DNA from: Viola odorata
Lineage: Eukaryota; Streptophyta; Magnoliopsida; Malpighiales; Violaceae
Direction: 5' to 3'
DNA length: 64,000 nt
NCBI GenBank assembly: GCA_963691705.1
Contig: OY829542.1
Coordinates: 19,392,579 to 19,456,578, forward strand
The notes below the pieces were generated by a model. It was not told where the DNA came from. It saw only the letters and a program-made list of their open reading frames with translations, and did not search any database. The position numbers and the translations under genes were made by a program. Positions 20,831 to 32,996 of the stretch are shown here, piece by piece. Within the stretch, counting starts at the first letter, position 1, and each line of letters starts with the position of its first letter.

Positions 20831-21968
20831 CTATTTGATTGTTATATAGCGGTTAGTTCCGTGCTTGGCCCAATGCTCCTTGAGATCGACTGAATTTGAC
20901 AGATCGTAGCCTTCAGCAGCGAGCCTGCTAAGCAGTTTGCTAAACGCACTTCCACTCATTTTCCGCCCCCCTATACGGGCATGCCGCTTGTTTGGCACTG
21001 CAGGTAGTGGATACATAGATAAGGTGGTTGTGCAGCATGAGGATTGCCAACCACCATTTCCCCATTTGTAGCACTGTCTAAAGACACCTGTGCAAGAGCA
21101 AACGGGCGGTGGCATTGTAGTCTCGTCAAATGCAATCTGATTCAAACCCAAGTCTTGACCCTTCCAGTCTGACTTGGATGCTACCAGCTGTTTGTTTAGA
21201 TCGTCACCTACACCACTAATATCTTGGCCACTCTTCCACTCGGGGGACTTCCCTAACATCATTTTATTGAGGTCCTCACTCTCCCTCTTAACCTTCCGAG
21301 GGGATTTTGATGCCTTTTTATTAGATGGCATTGCCTTGGTCTCCTTTGGCCGTTTGCCCCGCCGTGGCTTTGTAGTCTCAGATGCAACTGGTGATGTTGG
21401 CAAGGTATCGTTGGGCTGCATTTCCCTAGAACCATATGGAACTTCATTCATGTGGGGCAGATGATGAGTATGCTGCTGTTGGTGCATGTGCTTCATCCCA
21501 CGTGAGTTTTGGAATCCTGATGAACAAGCAGATATATTACCACCTGCCATGGAGTTCTCTCGGTATTGAATAGTAGCAATAGCATTGTCTCGCTCAAGCA
21601 TAGCATTATTCCTTTCAGCAATAGCTGAGTTCCGCTGAAGGAATGCCATATCTCTCTCTGCAATGGCAGCCTTCTTTTCTGAAATAGCCATGTTCCTCTC
21701 ATGGATAGCTGCATCCCTTTCAGCCATGATCGCCATGATCTGCTTCATAGAAGGCTGAGGTTGCATCAGCCACTGTATTCAGAAAACAGAAAGAGAAATG
21801 GTCAGAAACAGCAATTTGAAAGGAAAAAGAGACAAAAGATACTGTTAATTGCAATTTTTAGCTGAATACTATTGCCTGGTCATAGTTGCTACATAGTACC
21901 TGACCCTGCGCTGTCTTATACTGGTCAGGTTTGAGCCTTCCATTTTCACGATGACCACCATCATCCAT
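20831..21968 (-). CDS. BASIC PENTACYSTEINE (BBR/BPC) GAGA-binding transcription factor, BPC6-like
   Basis: Two coding exons, 21900-21968 (23 codons, MDDGGHREN) and 20831-21772, join at a GT/AG intron of 127 bp and give 336 residues. The N-terminus is the alanine-zipper coiled coil of group II BPCs (repeated AERDxAxxERN). A basic nuclear-localisation-like region (KPRRGKRPK) follows. The C-terminal DNA-binding domain has five conserved cysteines (VCSCTG, RQCYKWG, SSCCTTT) and ends [13 protein letters not shown], the family signature. BPC proteins bind GA-repeat DNA and recruit Polycomb and other factors. The gene is intact. Its 5' leader contains its own GAGAGAGAGG tract. Group II members 4 and 6 are both possible; length and MDDGGHREN favour BPC6. 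Confidence 0.95.
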
Positions 21969-23535
21969 TTCAGCTACCTAGATGGCAACTGCTTGCTAAC
22001 ACTTGCAGATTCAAAAAGTACAACTCTCAATGTCAAATGAGCATTCAATGAACATCTAGACTACAATCCTGTACAGAAAAGAAGAACGGCAAGAATATTT
22101 AGATACGGGTTAGGGTTAGACAATGAGAACAAAAAAAGGTAAAAGGCACAACATTACCATGCAGGTTGAGTAAGAAGTGCCAATCCATTCTAGTGCAAAA
22201 TTTTCCTGGGTAAGAATGAAATAAAGATCTCCAAATCAGTATGAACTATGAAGATATCCGCCATTTAATAAAAATCAAACTCCAAAAATGCTAAGTGAAC
22301 AGCAAAGAGTATTCATATAAATTGTATCTGGAAAACATATAACAAGAAGCCTAGCACACCTTATCTACTACATGTGTCTACTAGATAACAACTAAATTCA
22401 GAAAAGGAAAGTCAAATGCACATACAGATGACTTGCATTCAATGTATGAAGAAACTTGACGCGACAAGTGTAGGTTCATAGAAGAAAAAGTGTAAGGTGT
22501 ATTTATTTGCATTAGAAGTTGTTCAAGATCTAATCAAATCAATCTGAATCACCCAAAAACTTCCTGCTTACATGCTACATCTATTATACCAGTGAACAGG
22601 ATAGTTCAACACAAAAGAATCACTCAATATATGACAGTTCTTAATCATTTAAGACATGACCACTCCTCAAGCTTAGATTCGCAGTAGTGAATTGAAATCC
22701 CGAGCTAAAAAATACTTCATTCCCTAATGTAAGCATCTAGAGTTATTTGGTTATGAGGTTTTATGGACAATAACATGCTTCTATCGGGGTACGATAACTA
22801 CTTATAAATCTGTCCACAGCATAAATTTACCATATGAAACAGAACAATCTCCTCCAACATTACGCATACAAATTCCATGGTGCATTAAATGCTATTTTCC
22901 AAGTTGGTGACTAGGTTGAGCTTAGGAAGTAAATGAACAATCACATCAATCTTCTTTATAATTCATGCAAAGATCCCAACTATCCTCTAGTCAAACACTA
23001 GAAATGAGTCTAAAATTGAGCAACCAAGCAAGTAAGAACAGTCAATCCATAGCTGAAATCCAGAATCAAGAGTTAAAAATCCACCCATGAGGTGAAAACA
23101 CAAAACCCCAAGAATCAAAAAGCAGCAAAGCCCCACAAAAAAGAGCAAACCTTTCACAGTGCACACACTCAAAAGACAAATTAAAAACACAAACAAGAGG
23201 AAACCCAATATCAAAATGCAACAACAACCCACTTCAACAAACAGAAAACCCAAACGGAGTTCGCAATTATTAGCTCTACAAAACGACAAACATTGATCAA
23301 ATAGTTCATACAAGTTTTAAAACAAAAATAAATAAAAAATAAAAATTCACTTAAAGGGGAAATCTAAGCTTACACAGAACAAGAAGCTGAGAGAGAGGAA
23401 GAGCTCTAAACTGGTGAAGAAGATGGGGAAATCTGTGGAAAGAACAGTGGAGATGAAGAGAGGCGAAGAATTTTTTGCTTACTTTGTTCTTTTTTTTTTC
23501 TTCCGTCAATTGGGTTGGGTTGGGTTGGGTTGTTT
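21969..23535 (-). promoter_or_regulatory. BPC 5' leader with intron(s) and promoter
   Basis: A noncoding first exon is likely at about 23374-23470, with donor GTAAGC (RC of 23368-23373) and TC-rich sequence typical of plant 5' UTRs. Leader introns then extend to near 21969. The first exon contains GAGAGAGAGG on the plus strand (23393-23402), a GAGA-type BPC site. Further upstream, 23511-23531 holds four TGGGT repeats next to pyrimidine tracts. Confidence 0.6.
23156..23437. repeat. BPC 5'-leader segment, left copy of a direct duplication
   Basis: This segment recurs at 30372-30617 in the same orientation at high identity, interrupted by one gap of about 40 bp. It spans the first leader exon and the start of the first intron of the BPC gene. 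Confidence 0.9.
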
Positions 23536-23649
23536 TTACATGTCTGTCTTTGTCTTAAGGCATTTTTCTTTTTCTTTTTTAGTTTTTTTTTCCAACTGTT
23601 GTTGTCTTGCTTTTATTGCGGCTCCGTATTTGGAGCAGAAAATTGAATT

Positions 23650-24454
23650 AAATGCAAAATATTACTGAGGCGGGACTACCATCAGCTTACAGTTTTATGG
23701 CCCATGGGCCGGCTTTTCCATCGCCTAGAAATTTTACAGCTCTATTTTCCATTTTCTGCTTAAAATAATCTCTATTTTTTGGGTAATTACTTAAAATGAA
23801 CCTGAGAGGGAAATTATGGAAAGTATAGGGTGTCCTAAAACCATATTGGACTGTCAATAAAATCGGATTGATCTATTTGATCTAATTTGATTGTCTGTCA
23901 GGTAGTAAAAGTACTAATAGCGATTTAGAACATATTTAAATTTCACCTCTCGTTTATCAAAGGGAAAAAAAAAATTAGAATCAGACAAAATTCTCTAGTT
24001 TATCTTTTCAAATTTTTATAGATCTTTTAAGTCGTCATTTCACTTTGCAAATACATGTCGTTTTGAGAGTTTCATTGAGTCATTAAGGTTTATTTTTAAA
24101 AATTAATCTTGTTCTATTATCCAATCAAATTTATAAAATATTTTTTAGTAGTCATTTCTCTTTGCAAAATATAGATCGTTTTGAGATATCTATGAGTCAC
24201 TGGGCTTATTTTTCTAAGTTTTATCCAATTCTATAAAAGTCCCTAATAATTTATAAATGGTATTTTTGACAATAGAATCATAATTATACATAAAAGTTAG
24301 ATAATGATGATATATTGGTTTTTGTAATGATTATATATATTGCTTATTAGGGTAAATCTTAAAAAGATACTATACTTTGAAATGGAGGTAGTAACTATTT
24401 GTATATTATTTGTCTCTTTAAGAATGTTTTCTTTCAATCAAGTTTTTGTAAAGT
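23650..24454. other. Intergenic, with a diverged ~95-bp direct repeat
   Basis: Two related stretches at about 24030-24120 and 24150-24240 share GTCATTTC.CTTTGCAAA, CGTTTTGAGA and TGAGTCA. No gene is seen. Confidence 0.55.
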
Positions 24455-24462
24455 TTTTGTAA

Positions 24463-24524
24463 AGCTTATTATTGTGTGGGTCGGGTCAATGTGAATTAAA
24501 TTTCACAACAATTAGTAGCAGAGT
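24463..24524 (+). repeat. Truncated left LTR and degenerate PBS
   Basis: The last 48 bp (ending AAATTTCACAACA) match the end of the right LTR at about 29995-30041. Upstream homology is lost, so most of this LTR was deleted. TTAGTAGCAGAG follows as a decayed initiator-Met primer site. Confidence 0.75.
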
Positions 24525-24579
24525 TCTGATTCTAGAGTACAAATTCAATTTTGTGGTTGAATCGACGACTGCAATAAAA

Positions 24580-26247
24580 TGAGTGAGTCGCATATAATAG
24601 TGGCTTTTGAGAAGTTCAACGAGAAGAATAACTTCACCATATGGCAAGTTAGAGTCACAGATCTCCTTGTGAAATAAAAGTGTCAACAGGCTTTGTTGAA
24701 GGCAAAGCCAGAAAAAATGAGCGTCGACGATTGAGAGGAGATCCAGAAATAAACGTTTAGCACAATACGCTCATCTTATTGATACGATGGTCTATAATGT
24801 TTATAATCAGAAGATGGTACAAGAGCTATGGAAGAAACTGGAGATAAATTATTTGTCGAATGCAATTTCGAATAAATTGATCTTGAAGAAGGAATTTTAT
24901 TCGATGGGGCAAGTAGACAGAGAAGACATTCGTGACTTTATTGACCAATTCATTCATAAGGTCACTAAGCTGAAAAGAATTGGGGTCGTGCTTGTAGATG
25001 AAGGGAAATCATTGGTGCTTCTCAGTTTTCTGCCAAATTCTTATGAACATCTCACCATGACGTTGTTATATTGAAAAGATTCCATTGCGTTTGATGAGAT
25101 CACAACTGTCCTACGTCAGCAAAAACAACCGAAGAAGACGAATGATGAAGTCTTCAATCAGAAATTTTGGTTGCTGAGCATGAAAGAGGCAGGGAGAGGA
25201 ATAGAGGCAAGTCTTCAAGAGGAAAGTCTAGAGGGAGGTCCAAGTTCAGGACTAAGAATGTCGTGTTTTACAAGTGCAAACTAAAAGGGCACTATAAGCG
25301 CGAATGTCCCTCGTGGAAGTCAGGCAAAGAGAAGAATGAGGATTCTTCTACGGTAGCAACTATTGTGATGGACAACTCTTCAGAAGAGGAGGTGTTGGTA
25401 GTAGCTGCTGGAAATGAATCTTTCCTCACGTCATGGACTTTGGATTCCGGTTGTTCTCACCATTATTTTCTGCATAGAGATTGGTTTGACATTTACACCA
25501 CTTGTACTGGTGGTCAGGTTGTAATAGGAAACGATCATCCTTGTGATGTAGTTGGCTTGGGAACGATAAAGGTGAGAATGTATGACGGAATTGTCAAGGT
25601 CTTGCTAGGTGCCAAACATGTTCCTAAGTTGAGGAAAAATTTGATCTTTATAGGGTACTTGGAAAAGACGGGGCACAATTATTCAGCTGACCTAGAGAAT
25701 GGAATTCTGAAGATCTCAAAAGGGTCTTTGGTGGTAATGAAAGGGAAGCGATTAGAAAATAACTTGTACAGATTAATCAGCAGTATAGTTATGGGCAGCA
25801 TGCTGCAACTTCCATAGCAGAACCAGAAACAAATGAGTCAGTTTTGTGGCATATGTGCTTAGGGCATATGAGTGAGTGGAGGATGCTAGAATTACACAAG
25901 AGAAAGTTATTGAAAGGAGTCAAGCACTGTAAATTAAATTTTTGTGAATTTTGTGTGTTTGGGAAACAATGCAGGGTTAGCTTCAAATTGTCTTTGTATC
26001 GAAGCAAGGAGGCTTTAGAGTATGTGCACAGTGATGTTTGGGGTCCAACGAGAGTTCAGTCGCTAGGTTTACTTTGTTACCTTCATCGAGGATTACTCTA
26101 GGAAGGTGTGGGTCTACTTCATGAAGAATAAATCTGAAGTTTTCACCATTTTCAAAAGATGGCGAGTAGAGGTTGAAAATCAGACAGACAATCAGTTGAA
26201 GTGTTTAAGGTCTGACAACGGGAATGAATACAACAACTCAGAGTTTA
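24580..26247 (+). pseudogene. Copia gag, protease and N-terminal integrase, broken
   Basis: Gag begins near 24580 (FEKFNEKNNFTIWQVRV). It has several stops before 24787, then ELWKKLEINYLSNA...SFLPNSYEHL. A frameshift near 25160 leads to the knuckle region (CKCKLKGHYKREC, first Cys replaced by Tyr), the protease TLDSGCSHH and the integrase finger (HMCLGHMSEWRM...CEFCVFGKQ). The core shows HSDVWGP and RSDNGNEY. A further frameshift falls near 26095. Homology stops at 26247, where the MULE begins. Confidence 0.85.
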
Positions 26248-27538
26248 GGGGAAATAGCATAAAGCACCCCTGTACTAAGCGCGAAAACCAGAAACCACCC
26301 CTGACCTTCAAAACGTCCATTACACCTCCCCTGAGCTACATTGACCGTGCAAAGTGTAGGCTCCGTCCACTTTGACTAACAGATCCGTCAATGTGACTGC
26401 CTACAACAAGTTTCCTTTTCTTTTCTTTTTTCCTTCCCGGTTGCACCTTTTTTTTCATTTTTTTTCTTTTCTTTTCTTCTCCTCAAATAAATTCTTTCCT
26501 TTATTTAATTTAAACCATTTATACAAAACCACATCCTTCATCATCTTCATTTTCTTTTTTTTAATTTTCTCAAATAATCAATTGTTACTCAAATTTTAAA
26601 TTCATACCCAATTCTTAAATCCATCTCTATTTCACCATCGTTCATCTCTATTTCACAATTCTTAAATTATTCTGAAAATTCTGGAAAAATATTTATAGAA
26701 ATTTATTTACAGTTTAGTCCCCAGAGTTATGAAGATGGTGAAGTTTAGTCCTAAAATTTAGCGATTGAAGTTTAGTCTACCAACCACATCGCCGAACCAC
26801 CAACCACACCACCGATCTGCGCACCACGAACCACATCGCAGATTTACACACCACCAACGACCATTACAACCACATCACATCCACCAAAACGACAAGATTT
26901 GACAAAAATGGGACAGATCCAACCAAACAGACAAGATCCGAACCCGATCTACCAGCCTCACACAAGCATTATTGCAACACACAAAGAAAATAAGCAAAAA
27001 AAAACCTTTCCATCTCCAGATCTTGGGTTTTTATTCTTTTATTTTTGCAAAGAAAAATAATTAACTGTAGCAAGCAGCTGGCGGCGGATGCGGGCGGCTA
27101 TGCAGCAACGGCGGCAACGTGGGTGAGGTGAGTGTTTGTGAGAGTAATTGGTTTTTGAATTAAAATTGAGTGTGTTGCTGTCTTGGAATTGAAATTGGGT
27201 AGAGAGTGAGAGTAATTGGTTTTAGGATTAATTGAGAGTTTAATGGTTCGGAGAGAAAAAATGAGTGAGGGAGAGGGAGAGGGAGAGGGAGATGGTTGCT
27301 TGGCAGAGGATATTCCCATATGGCCAAATTAAATAAAGGAAAGAATTTATTTTAGGAGAAGAGAAGAAAAGAAAAAAAATGAAAAAGAAGGTGCAACCGG
27401 GAAGGAAAAAAGAAAAGAAAAGGAAACTTGTTGTAGGCAGTCACATTGACGGATCTGTTAGTCAAAGTGGACGGAGCCCACATTTTGCACGGTCAACGTA
27501 GCTCAGGGGAGGTGTAATGGACGTTTTGAAGGTCAGGG
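26248..27538. mobile_element. Non-autonomous MULE with long terminal inverted repeats
   Basis: The left TIR (GGGGAAATAGCATAAAGC...) and the inverse of about 27300-27538 match for over 200 bp, including the CCTCCCCTGAGCT and GTCAATGTGACTGCC segments. The outermost ~45 bp are missing from the right end. No transposase is present. About 330 bp of the copia integrase expected at the junction are also absent, so a deletion removed the right terminus and adjoining copia sequence. MULE assignment rests on the long TIR and the CCCCTGAxCT repeats shared with the 49256-56208 element. Confidence 0.75.
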
Positions 27539-28648
27539 ATGCCAAGTCTAGGAAGTTTGTCTTTCTCAGGTTTTGAGAAGAGTCAAAGGGTACAGACTGT
27601 GGGATCCTGAAGCAAAGAAGATTGTCATTAGCAGAGATGTGGTCTTTGATGAGACATCTATGCTGAAAGACAAAGTTGTTCCACAACCAGAACTAACTGA
27701 CCAGATGATAGGATCTAGAGTTCAGGTGAAGTATTCTGAGCCGAGGAGCATTCAAAAAGAAGCAGTGGTCAATGATGAAAATAAAGAACAAATTGATCAT
27801 CCAATAGAGGTTGAGCAGGTGCAGCAGAGTTCAGTCATGGGTAGACCGAAACACACAATCATGGCTCCTTGGAGATATGGATACGAGGATATGAGTTATT
27901 TTGCATTGGTTTCTAGTGGGGGAGATCCGAGTCCTTTTCAGAAAGCAGTTGCTAGTTCGGAGAAAGAAAATTGGATGGAAGCAATGGTGGAAGAGATAGA
28001 GTCACTACAAAAGAATGATACTTGGGAGCTAGTCAAACCTCCTAAGGGAAAGAATGTAATTGGGTGCAGGTGGGTCTACAGGACGAAAAAATGTGTGACT
28101 AAAAAAGATTGTTACAAGTACAAAGCAAGACTTGTAGCCAAGGGATACTCACAGAAAGAAGGAGTCAATTATAATAAGGTGTTCTCCCTTGTGGTGAGGC
28201 ATACTTCAATTCGAGTGTTATTAGGTCTAGCAGCTAAGTATAATTTGGAGCTTGAGTAGATGGATGTAAAGACGACGTTTCTTCATGGTGATTTGGAGGA
28301 ACAAATTTACATAAAACAAGTTGAGGGATTTAAGGAGCTTGGTAAAGAGGATTATGTCTGCAAGCTAAAGAAGTCATTATATGGATTAAAGCACTCACCA
28401 AGATAGTGGTATAAGAGGTTTGATTCCTTCATGCTGAGCATTAATTTATGCGAAGTGAGTATGATTCTTATGTTTACTATAGATTTTTAGCTGACGGGAG
28501 TTACACTTATCTATTACTTTATGTCGATGACATGTTGATTGCTGCGAAAAGTTTAGATAATATAAATGAGCTAAAAATGCAGTTGAGTACTAAGTTTAAA
28601 ATGAAGGATCTAAGTGCTGCGAGGAAGAAGTAGCAGTTATGGTTATCT
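27539..28648 (+). pseudogene. Copia integrase tail and reverse transcriptase, broken
   Basis: It resumes with KGYRLWDPEAKKIVISRDV, then a linker, then RT with NDTWELVKPPKG, GCRWVYRTKK, KARLVAKGYSQ, a stop at 28258, [18 protein letters not shown], a stop, a frameshift near 28450 and LLLYVDDMLIAAKS. It ends at a stop at 28633 near LSTKFKMKDL. RNase H is absent. Confidence 0.88.
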
Positions 28649-29572
28649 TGATGGTTGCCGAAACCCTCAAAAATAAAATAGTACAATTAACCATGCAATA
28701 ATTAATTAAAACTGTAGCTAGTGGGGGTGGTGCGTTGCAATTAATTATAAAACAAAGAGGAAATAGAAACAGTAAACAAAAGATGTTTGATGAACTTAGT
28801 GATAATGAATTCCCAGTAAAGACTCATTTCGAACCATGATTCATACAAATTGATCATTGATGCAATGATTTTCAAAACCAATTTTCATAGGAAGGCTATA
28901 TAATTCAGGTTCACTTAGAATTCCTACTCTCCTCCTACTCAAGATTTCTAAAGAGACTCTATTAAGAACCCCTAATCTCCTTAACAACCCTAAGAGACAC
29001 TCTATAAGATTTAATTAAGTGGTTGATAAAATGAAGGGAGAGACCTTTCCTAGGCCTAGGAGAGAGTCGACTCTACTCTTATAAACCAGATTCTACTCTT
29101 TTTCCAATTAACCCGCAAGCTAATCAGTCGCCTTCAGATTCCTATCAACAATGTAGACTCCAAAGTTTCTAGGAAAGACTGTATCTATTCAGATCCTAAT
29201 CTAAGTTGATCAAACTTTAACAAAACATGAATAAATATGACATTCAATTAAAAAGAGTAGAAATACGAGATTGGATTTTATAAAGCACGGTTTTGATCTC
29301 ACAACTAATGAACCATGGCCGTAGAGTCCTTACCATGAATAAAGGGTCTAGCCTGTAACAGACATAATGGAATCAAAAAGAGAGAAAAGTGCATAAACTG
29401 AAATTGAAATTGAAGTAAGAATAAGAACAAAAAGTGTAGCAACGACAGAAAGTCGGTACGAGGAAGAGGAGACAAGCCCCTTTCTTCGTTCCCGTTTGCT
29501 CCTAAATAATCTCCAAAATTAACTAAAATTGTTTTATCTCAAAATTAAATAAAATATCAAAAGGGATTTGTT
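28649..29572 (+). repeat. R1 repeat, copy A (unclassified family)
   Basis: It starts TGATGGTTGCCGAAA like copy B and follows the same order of blocks: AAACTGTAGC, GTTGCAATTAATT, CCAGTAAAGACTCATT, ACCATGATTCAT, CCTACTCTCCTCCT. The left flank GTTATCT has similar TTTATCT sequences at the right (29533-29539 or 29573-29579), so the right end is uncertain. It has no ORF. Confidence 0.75.
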
Positions 29573-29579
29573 TTTATCT

Positions 29580-30041
29580 TCTACGAAAGATTTGAAAAGA
29601 GTCTAACTCAATCTAGAAGATCGACAAAGTCATGCACCCGTTGCATCTATATAAATAGGTGACGTGACAATTGAAAAATATGGTGAGTTGTATGAGTATT
29701 AACTCAATACAAAAGAGCTAGTGTGGTGTGTGTGCAGAAAGTGAGAGGGTGTGAGTAGAGGTGTAAGATTATGAGTATAAAATCCTAGTGAGTGCAAAAG
29801 AGAGAGTGTATAATTCTCAGGGTGTACTCAAGTTTGGGTTTTGGGTTTGAGAATTTATCTCTTATATTTTGTAATCTTTTCTCTATTAGTAAAATCCTTA
29901 GTAGGTTTCTGCCCGTAGAGTAGGCACATCACCTAACCACGTAAACACTCGTGTCCTTTTATTCTTTCCCTTTCTTTTTACTTTTATTTTGCGAGTTTAT
30001 TAGTGTGTAAGTCAATTCAAGGTGAATTAAATTTCACAACA
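29580..30041 (+). repeat. Right LTR of the second copia element
   Basis: It contains a TATA box (CTATATAAATAGG near 29647) and ends GTGAATTAAATTTCACAACA like the left remnant. The left boundary is not visible because the R1 copy lies against it. Confidence 0.65.
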
Positions 30042-30371
30042 ATATCAATATCCATAAAAAATCAATATTTTTTTAATAAAAAACTTACACAAAACTTATA
30101 TAACTTACACAAATTATAAGTCTTTCTTTTTATTAATATAATTTTTGAAAGGTAAATCACAAAGATATTGTAGGGTCGGAAAGAGGTATTCAATTTGACT
30201 TAATTTTTAAAATTAGGCAATTGGAGCTAAGAGTTCAAGCCCAAATCTTGCCCTAGACCAACCAACTCAACTGAGTCAAGGCTTGACCCAACCTTGAACT
30301 TTAACGAAGCCTGTGCAACCCCCGACTATGACCAGGTCTAATTGCTACTTACAAGTTAACAACCTAATTTT

Positions 30372-30617
30372 ACAGTGCACACACTCAAAAGACACCAATT
30401 AAAAACACAAACAAGAGCAAACCCACACTCAAAATGCATCACCAACCCACTTCAACAAACAGAAAACCCAAACGGAGTTCGCAATTAGTAGCTTTACAAA
30501 AACGACAAACATTGATAAAAAAAAATTGACTTAAAGGGGAAATCTAAGCTTACACAGAACAAGAAGCTGAGGGAGAGGAAGAGCTCTAAACTGGTGAAGA
30601 AGATGGGGAAATCTGTG
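30372..30617. repeat. BPC 5'-leader segment, right copy
   Basis: It matches 23156-23437, including the leader-intron donor GCTTACACAGAACAAG (read on the plus strand) and the exon run GAAGATGGGGAAATCTGTG. The GA tract is altered to GAGGGAGAGG. It has no downstream BPC coding exon and lies next to the 3' end of the TMEM42-like gene. Confidence 0.9.
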
Positions 30618-30982
30618 CAAGGAAGCTCATAGATAAAACCTGAAGGCTAACCCAAAGTTTTCTACTGACAACGGACTAAAAATATCATCTTCAAAACATG
30701 AATCAGTCTCTGATACTTTCAGTTACGAAGGACGAGATCTGAGTCGTTCGATATGTATCCTTTCAATCCAAGGCTATATTCTTCTGTCTGCTTCTTGTAC
30801 ATTCCATTAGATAAGAATAACAATTACAATGTCCTTTCAATTCAGCAGAATTAAATTGATGCCTTGCAAACAAGAACCAAGAATAAAGGCATTCTGTAAA
30901 ACCCCTGGCGGTAGGAACACATCTAATGCAGACCAAAGATTGTACGAGAAAAGGAACACAAGTTGGGCGACAGATCGAGCAT

Positions 30983-32460
30983 CTAATCTGTGCTCGCCTT
31001 CGGTTCTATGCTCGACTTGCTAAGGATGAGCACACCAACCACAATTAACAAGGCACCTGCAAACCACTGCATGCATCTGAGCATCAGTGTTCTATTTACT
31101 AATGAGTAAAATAACAGATGATCAAGTCTGTAGACTACCAGCAGCTTAAATTCATCAAACTCTACCCTGTTGTGATATCAGAAGTAGGTGTGTGGAAAGG
31201 GGAAAAAATTGAGCCAATAATGATGTGGATTAGCTAGCATTAACTATTGGTGGCATCCAAAATTCTTCACCTAATTAAATCCCATCATCCCTTAACTAGA
31301 GGATCCCCGTAGCCAAAGTTCAGCAGTATTAAGCAGCAGCACAGAAAACAGAAAAGACCTATATGCTAACATTTGTAAAGACTTGTGGTGTACAACTCTT
31401 GCAGTAGTGATTGAGGGCTTAAAAAGAAAGAAACTAATCAATGCGATCTCTCCTTTTTCTGACTAAATGAGAAGTCTTTGAGGTTTACGGACAAGACAAG
31501 TGCTAATTGACCAAAGCTAATGCCACAGCAAGTTTAGATCAATAAATACCGCAATTTTATGGATGTGTTCTAATGTTACACACACAGAAAGGGTTAATTT
31601 AGTGCCTTACCTTTACTGATAATGCTTCATTAAACAGAAAGAATCCTGCTAGACCAGAAGAGAGGAAATTCGTGGCAAAATTCGTGACTGTAGCTTGTAG
31701 AGATGAAAGAGCTTTAAGGCTGTTTACATAACATACCCACATTGTCATGTTACAGAGCACAACCAGACCGTATTTCACAAACTGTTAAGAACAAGTAAAA
31801 GATAAAATCCATCAATAACATGTTAAACATAGAAGAATAAGAAGAGAAAACAACACAAGTTTATATATTTTGATTTTACAGTGTGCAATATGCAATAGAA
31901 CATAAATTATCGAAAACGTTTGGCTAATCAGCTGAACCCTAACAAAACAGCAGCCGCAACCTGAATTTCACCATGGATAGTTTCAATTTCAACAGATAAA
32001 ACTCTTCACCAGAGGAGGGTGATCTTCAAACCATTATATAATCCAATATACTGAATTGAAAGATAAGTTCATGACACAAAACTATTTGAGCCATTTCAAA
32101 GAAAAAAGTATGGCCCAGAAGCAAGGAAAACCAAGATTAATCAAATTTGGCACCACCATAGACGCAACACGAGAAATTTCACACACAAGAAAAGAAACCA
32201 TGATCACGAAACCATCCAATAGACCCATATACACCTAGCTAAAAGTATAAGGCTCATGTATTTGCCGCATACAAACTGCACATAGAAATCAAAACTCTCA
32301 TCTATTTTTGATCTAAACGAAGTGTGTTGAACCTAACAAGTGAATAGATTTTTAATGTAATTACCTGATGGGAGAAGAACTTTGCAGCAATAGCAGCTAG
32401 AGCGGCAGTGAGCCCAGCTGTTACTGCCCACACGTAACCTTTCCTTTTAGTACCATCCAT
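30983..32460 (-). CDS. Small EamA/DMT-type membrane protein, TMEM42-like
   Basis: Three exons, 32365-32460 (32 codons), 31611-31781 (57 codons) and 30983-31066 (27 codons plus TAG), all with GT/AG introns in phase 0, give a 116-residue protein. It starts MDGTKRKGYVWAVTAG. It has about four hydrophobic segments: VWAVTAGLTAALAAIA, YGLVVLCNMTMWV, FLSSGLAGFFLF, and FAGALLIVVGVLIL, ending with a charged tail. The motif LKALSSLQATVTNF and the pattern of the last helix match plant homologues of TMEM42 as I know them. These belong to the drug/metabolite-transporter fold; the substrate is unknown. Exon phases and the clean frame say it is intact. Confidence 0.85.
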
Positions 32461-32996
32461 CGTCGCACCCAGCCGAGGTTTTGCTGGTGCTGGAAATTTG
32501 GAAATGGAGCATCAAGCTGAAGAAATTTAGATTCAAGAAAATAAACGACGGCGTTTCACAGAATAAGCGGTTTTGAAAAAAGAAATTTGACTATGAAACG
32601 CGTAGTCAAATTTATTCATTTACGTGGGGAGAAAAAAACCCGCCAAGTACCTATTCGACCGCTTTACTCGGTCTATTTTTGTCAAAAGTTATATAGTGCA
32701 CCTGATATTCCAGTTAGGTGTGCACCTAAATCAATAAAATTATTATATATGGACGAATTTATTTCAAATTTATCCCGAAAATGACATGGTACACCGAGTG
32801 TATTACTCATATTTTTGTCTCACAAAAGAAACACAACTCGTGTACGGTGGCAACACTTATCCACATGAATCAACCAATCAAAGGCTTAGCCTCTGGCTTT
32901 GTTGTGTTAAAAAAATAACTAATCAAAGACTTGAATGCCATGATGATGATCTGAGTCTAACGAATCAAACCCTATCGTGGTCGTTGATCGGTAGTA
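32461..32996. other. Upstream region of the TMEM42-like gene
   Basis: No gene is seen. Short open frames here have no protein character. It must hold the promoter of the minus-strand gene. Confidence 0.5.

Larger units (their letters stand above)
24463..30041 (+). mobile_element. Ty1/copia (Tnt1/Tork-like) element, decayed and interrupted
   Basis: The plus-strand order is LTR remnant (24463-24510), degenerate PBS, gag, protease, integrase start, [MULE 26248-27538], integrase tail, RT, [R1 copy 28649-29572] and right LTR to 30041. RNase H is missing. Stops and frameshifts occur throughout. It lies between the two copies of the BPC leader segment. Confidence 0.88.

Noticed and set aside
23511..23531. 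TGGGT repeat as telomere-like sequence
   Set aside because: Plant telomere repeat is TTTAGGG; this is a short simple repeat in the BPC promoter.
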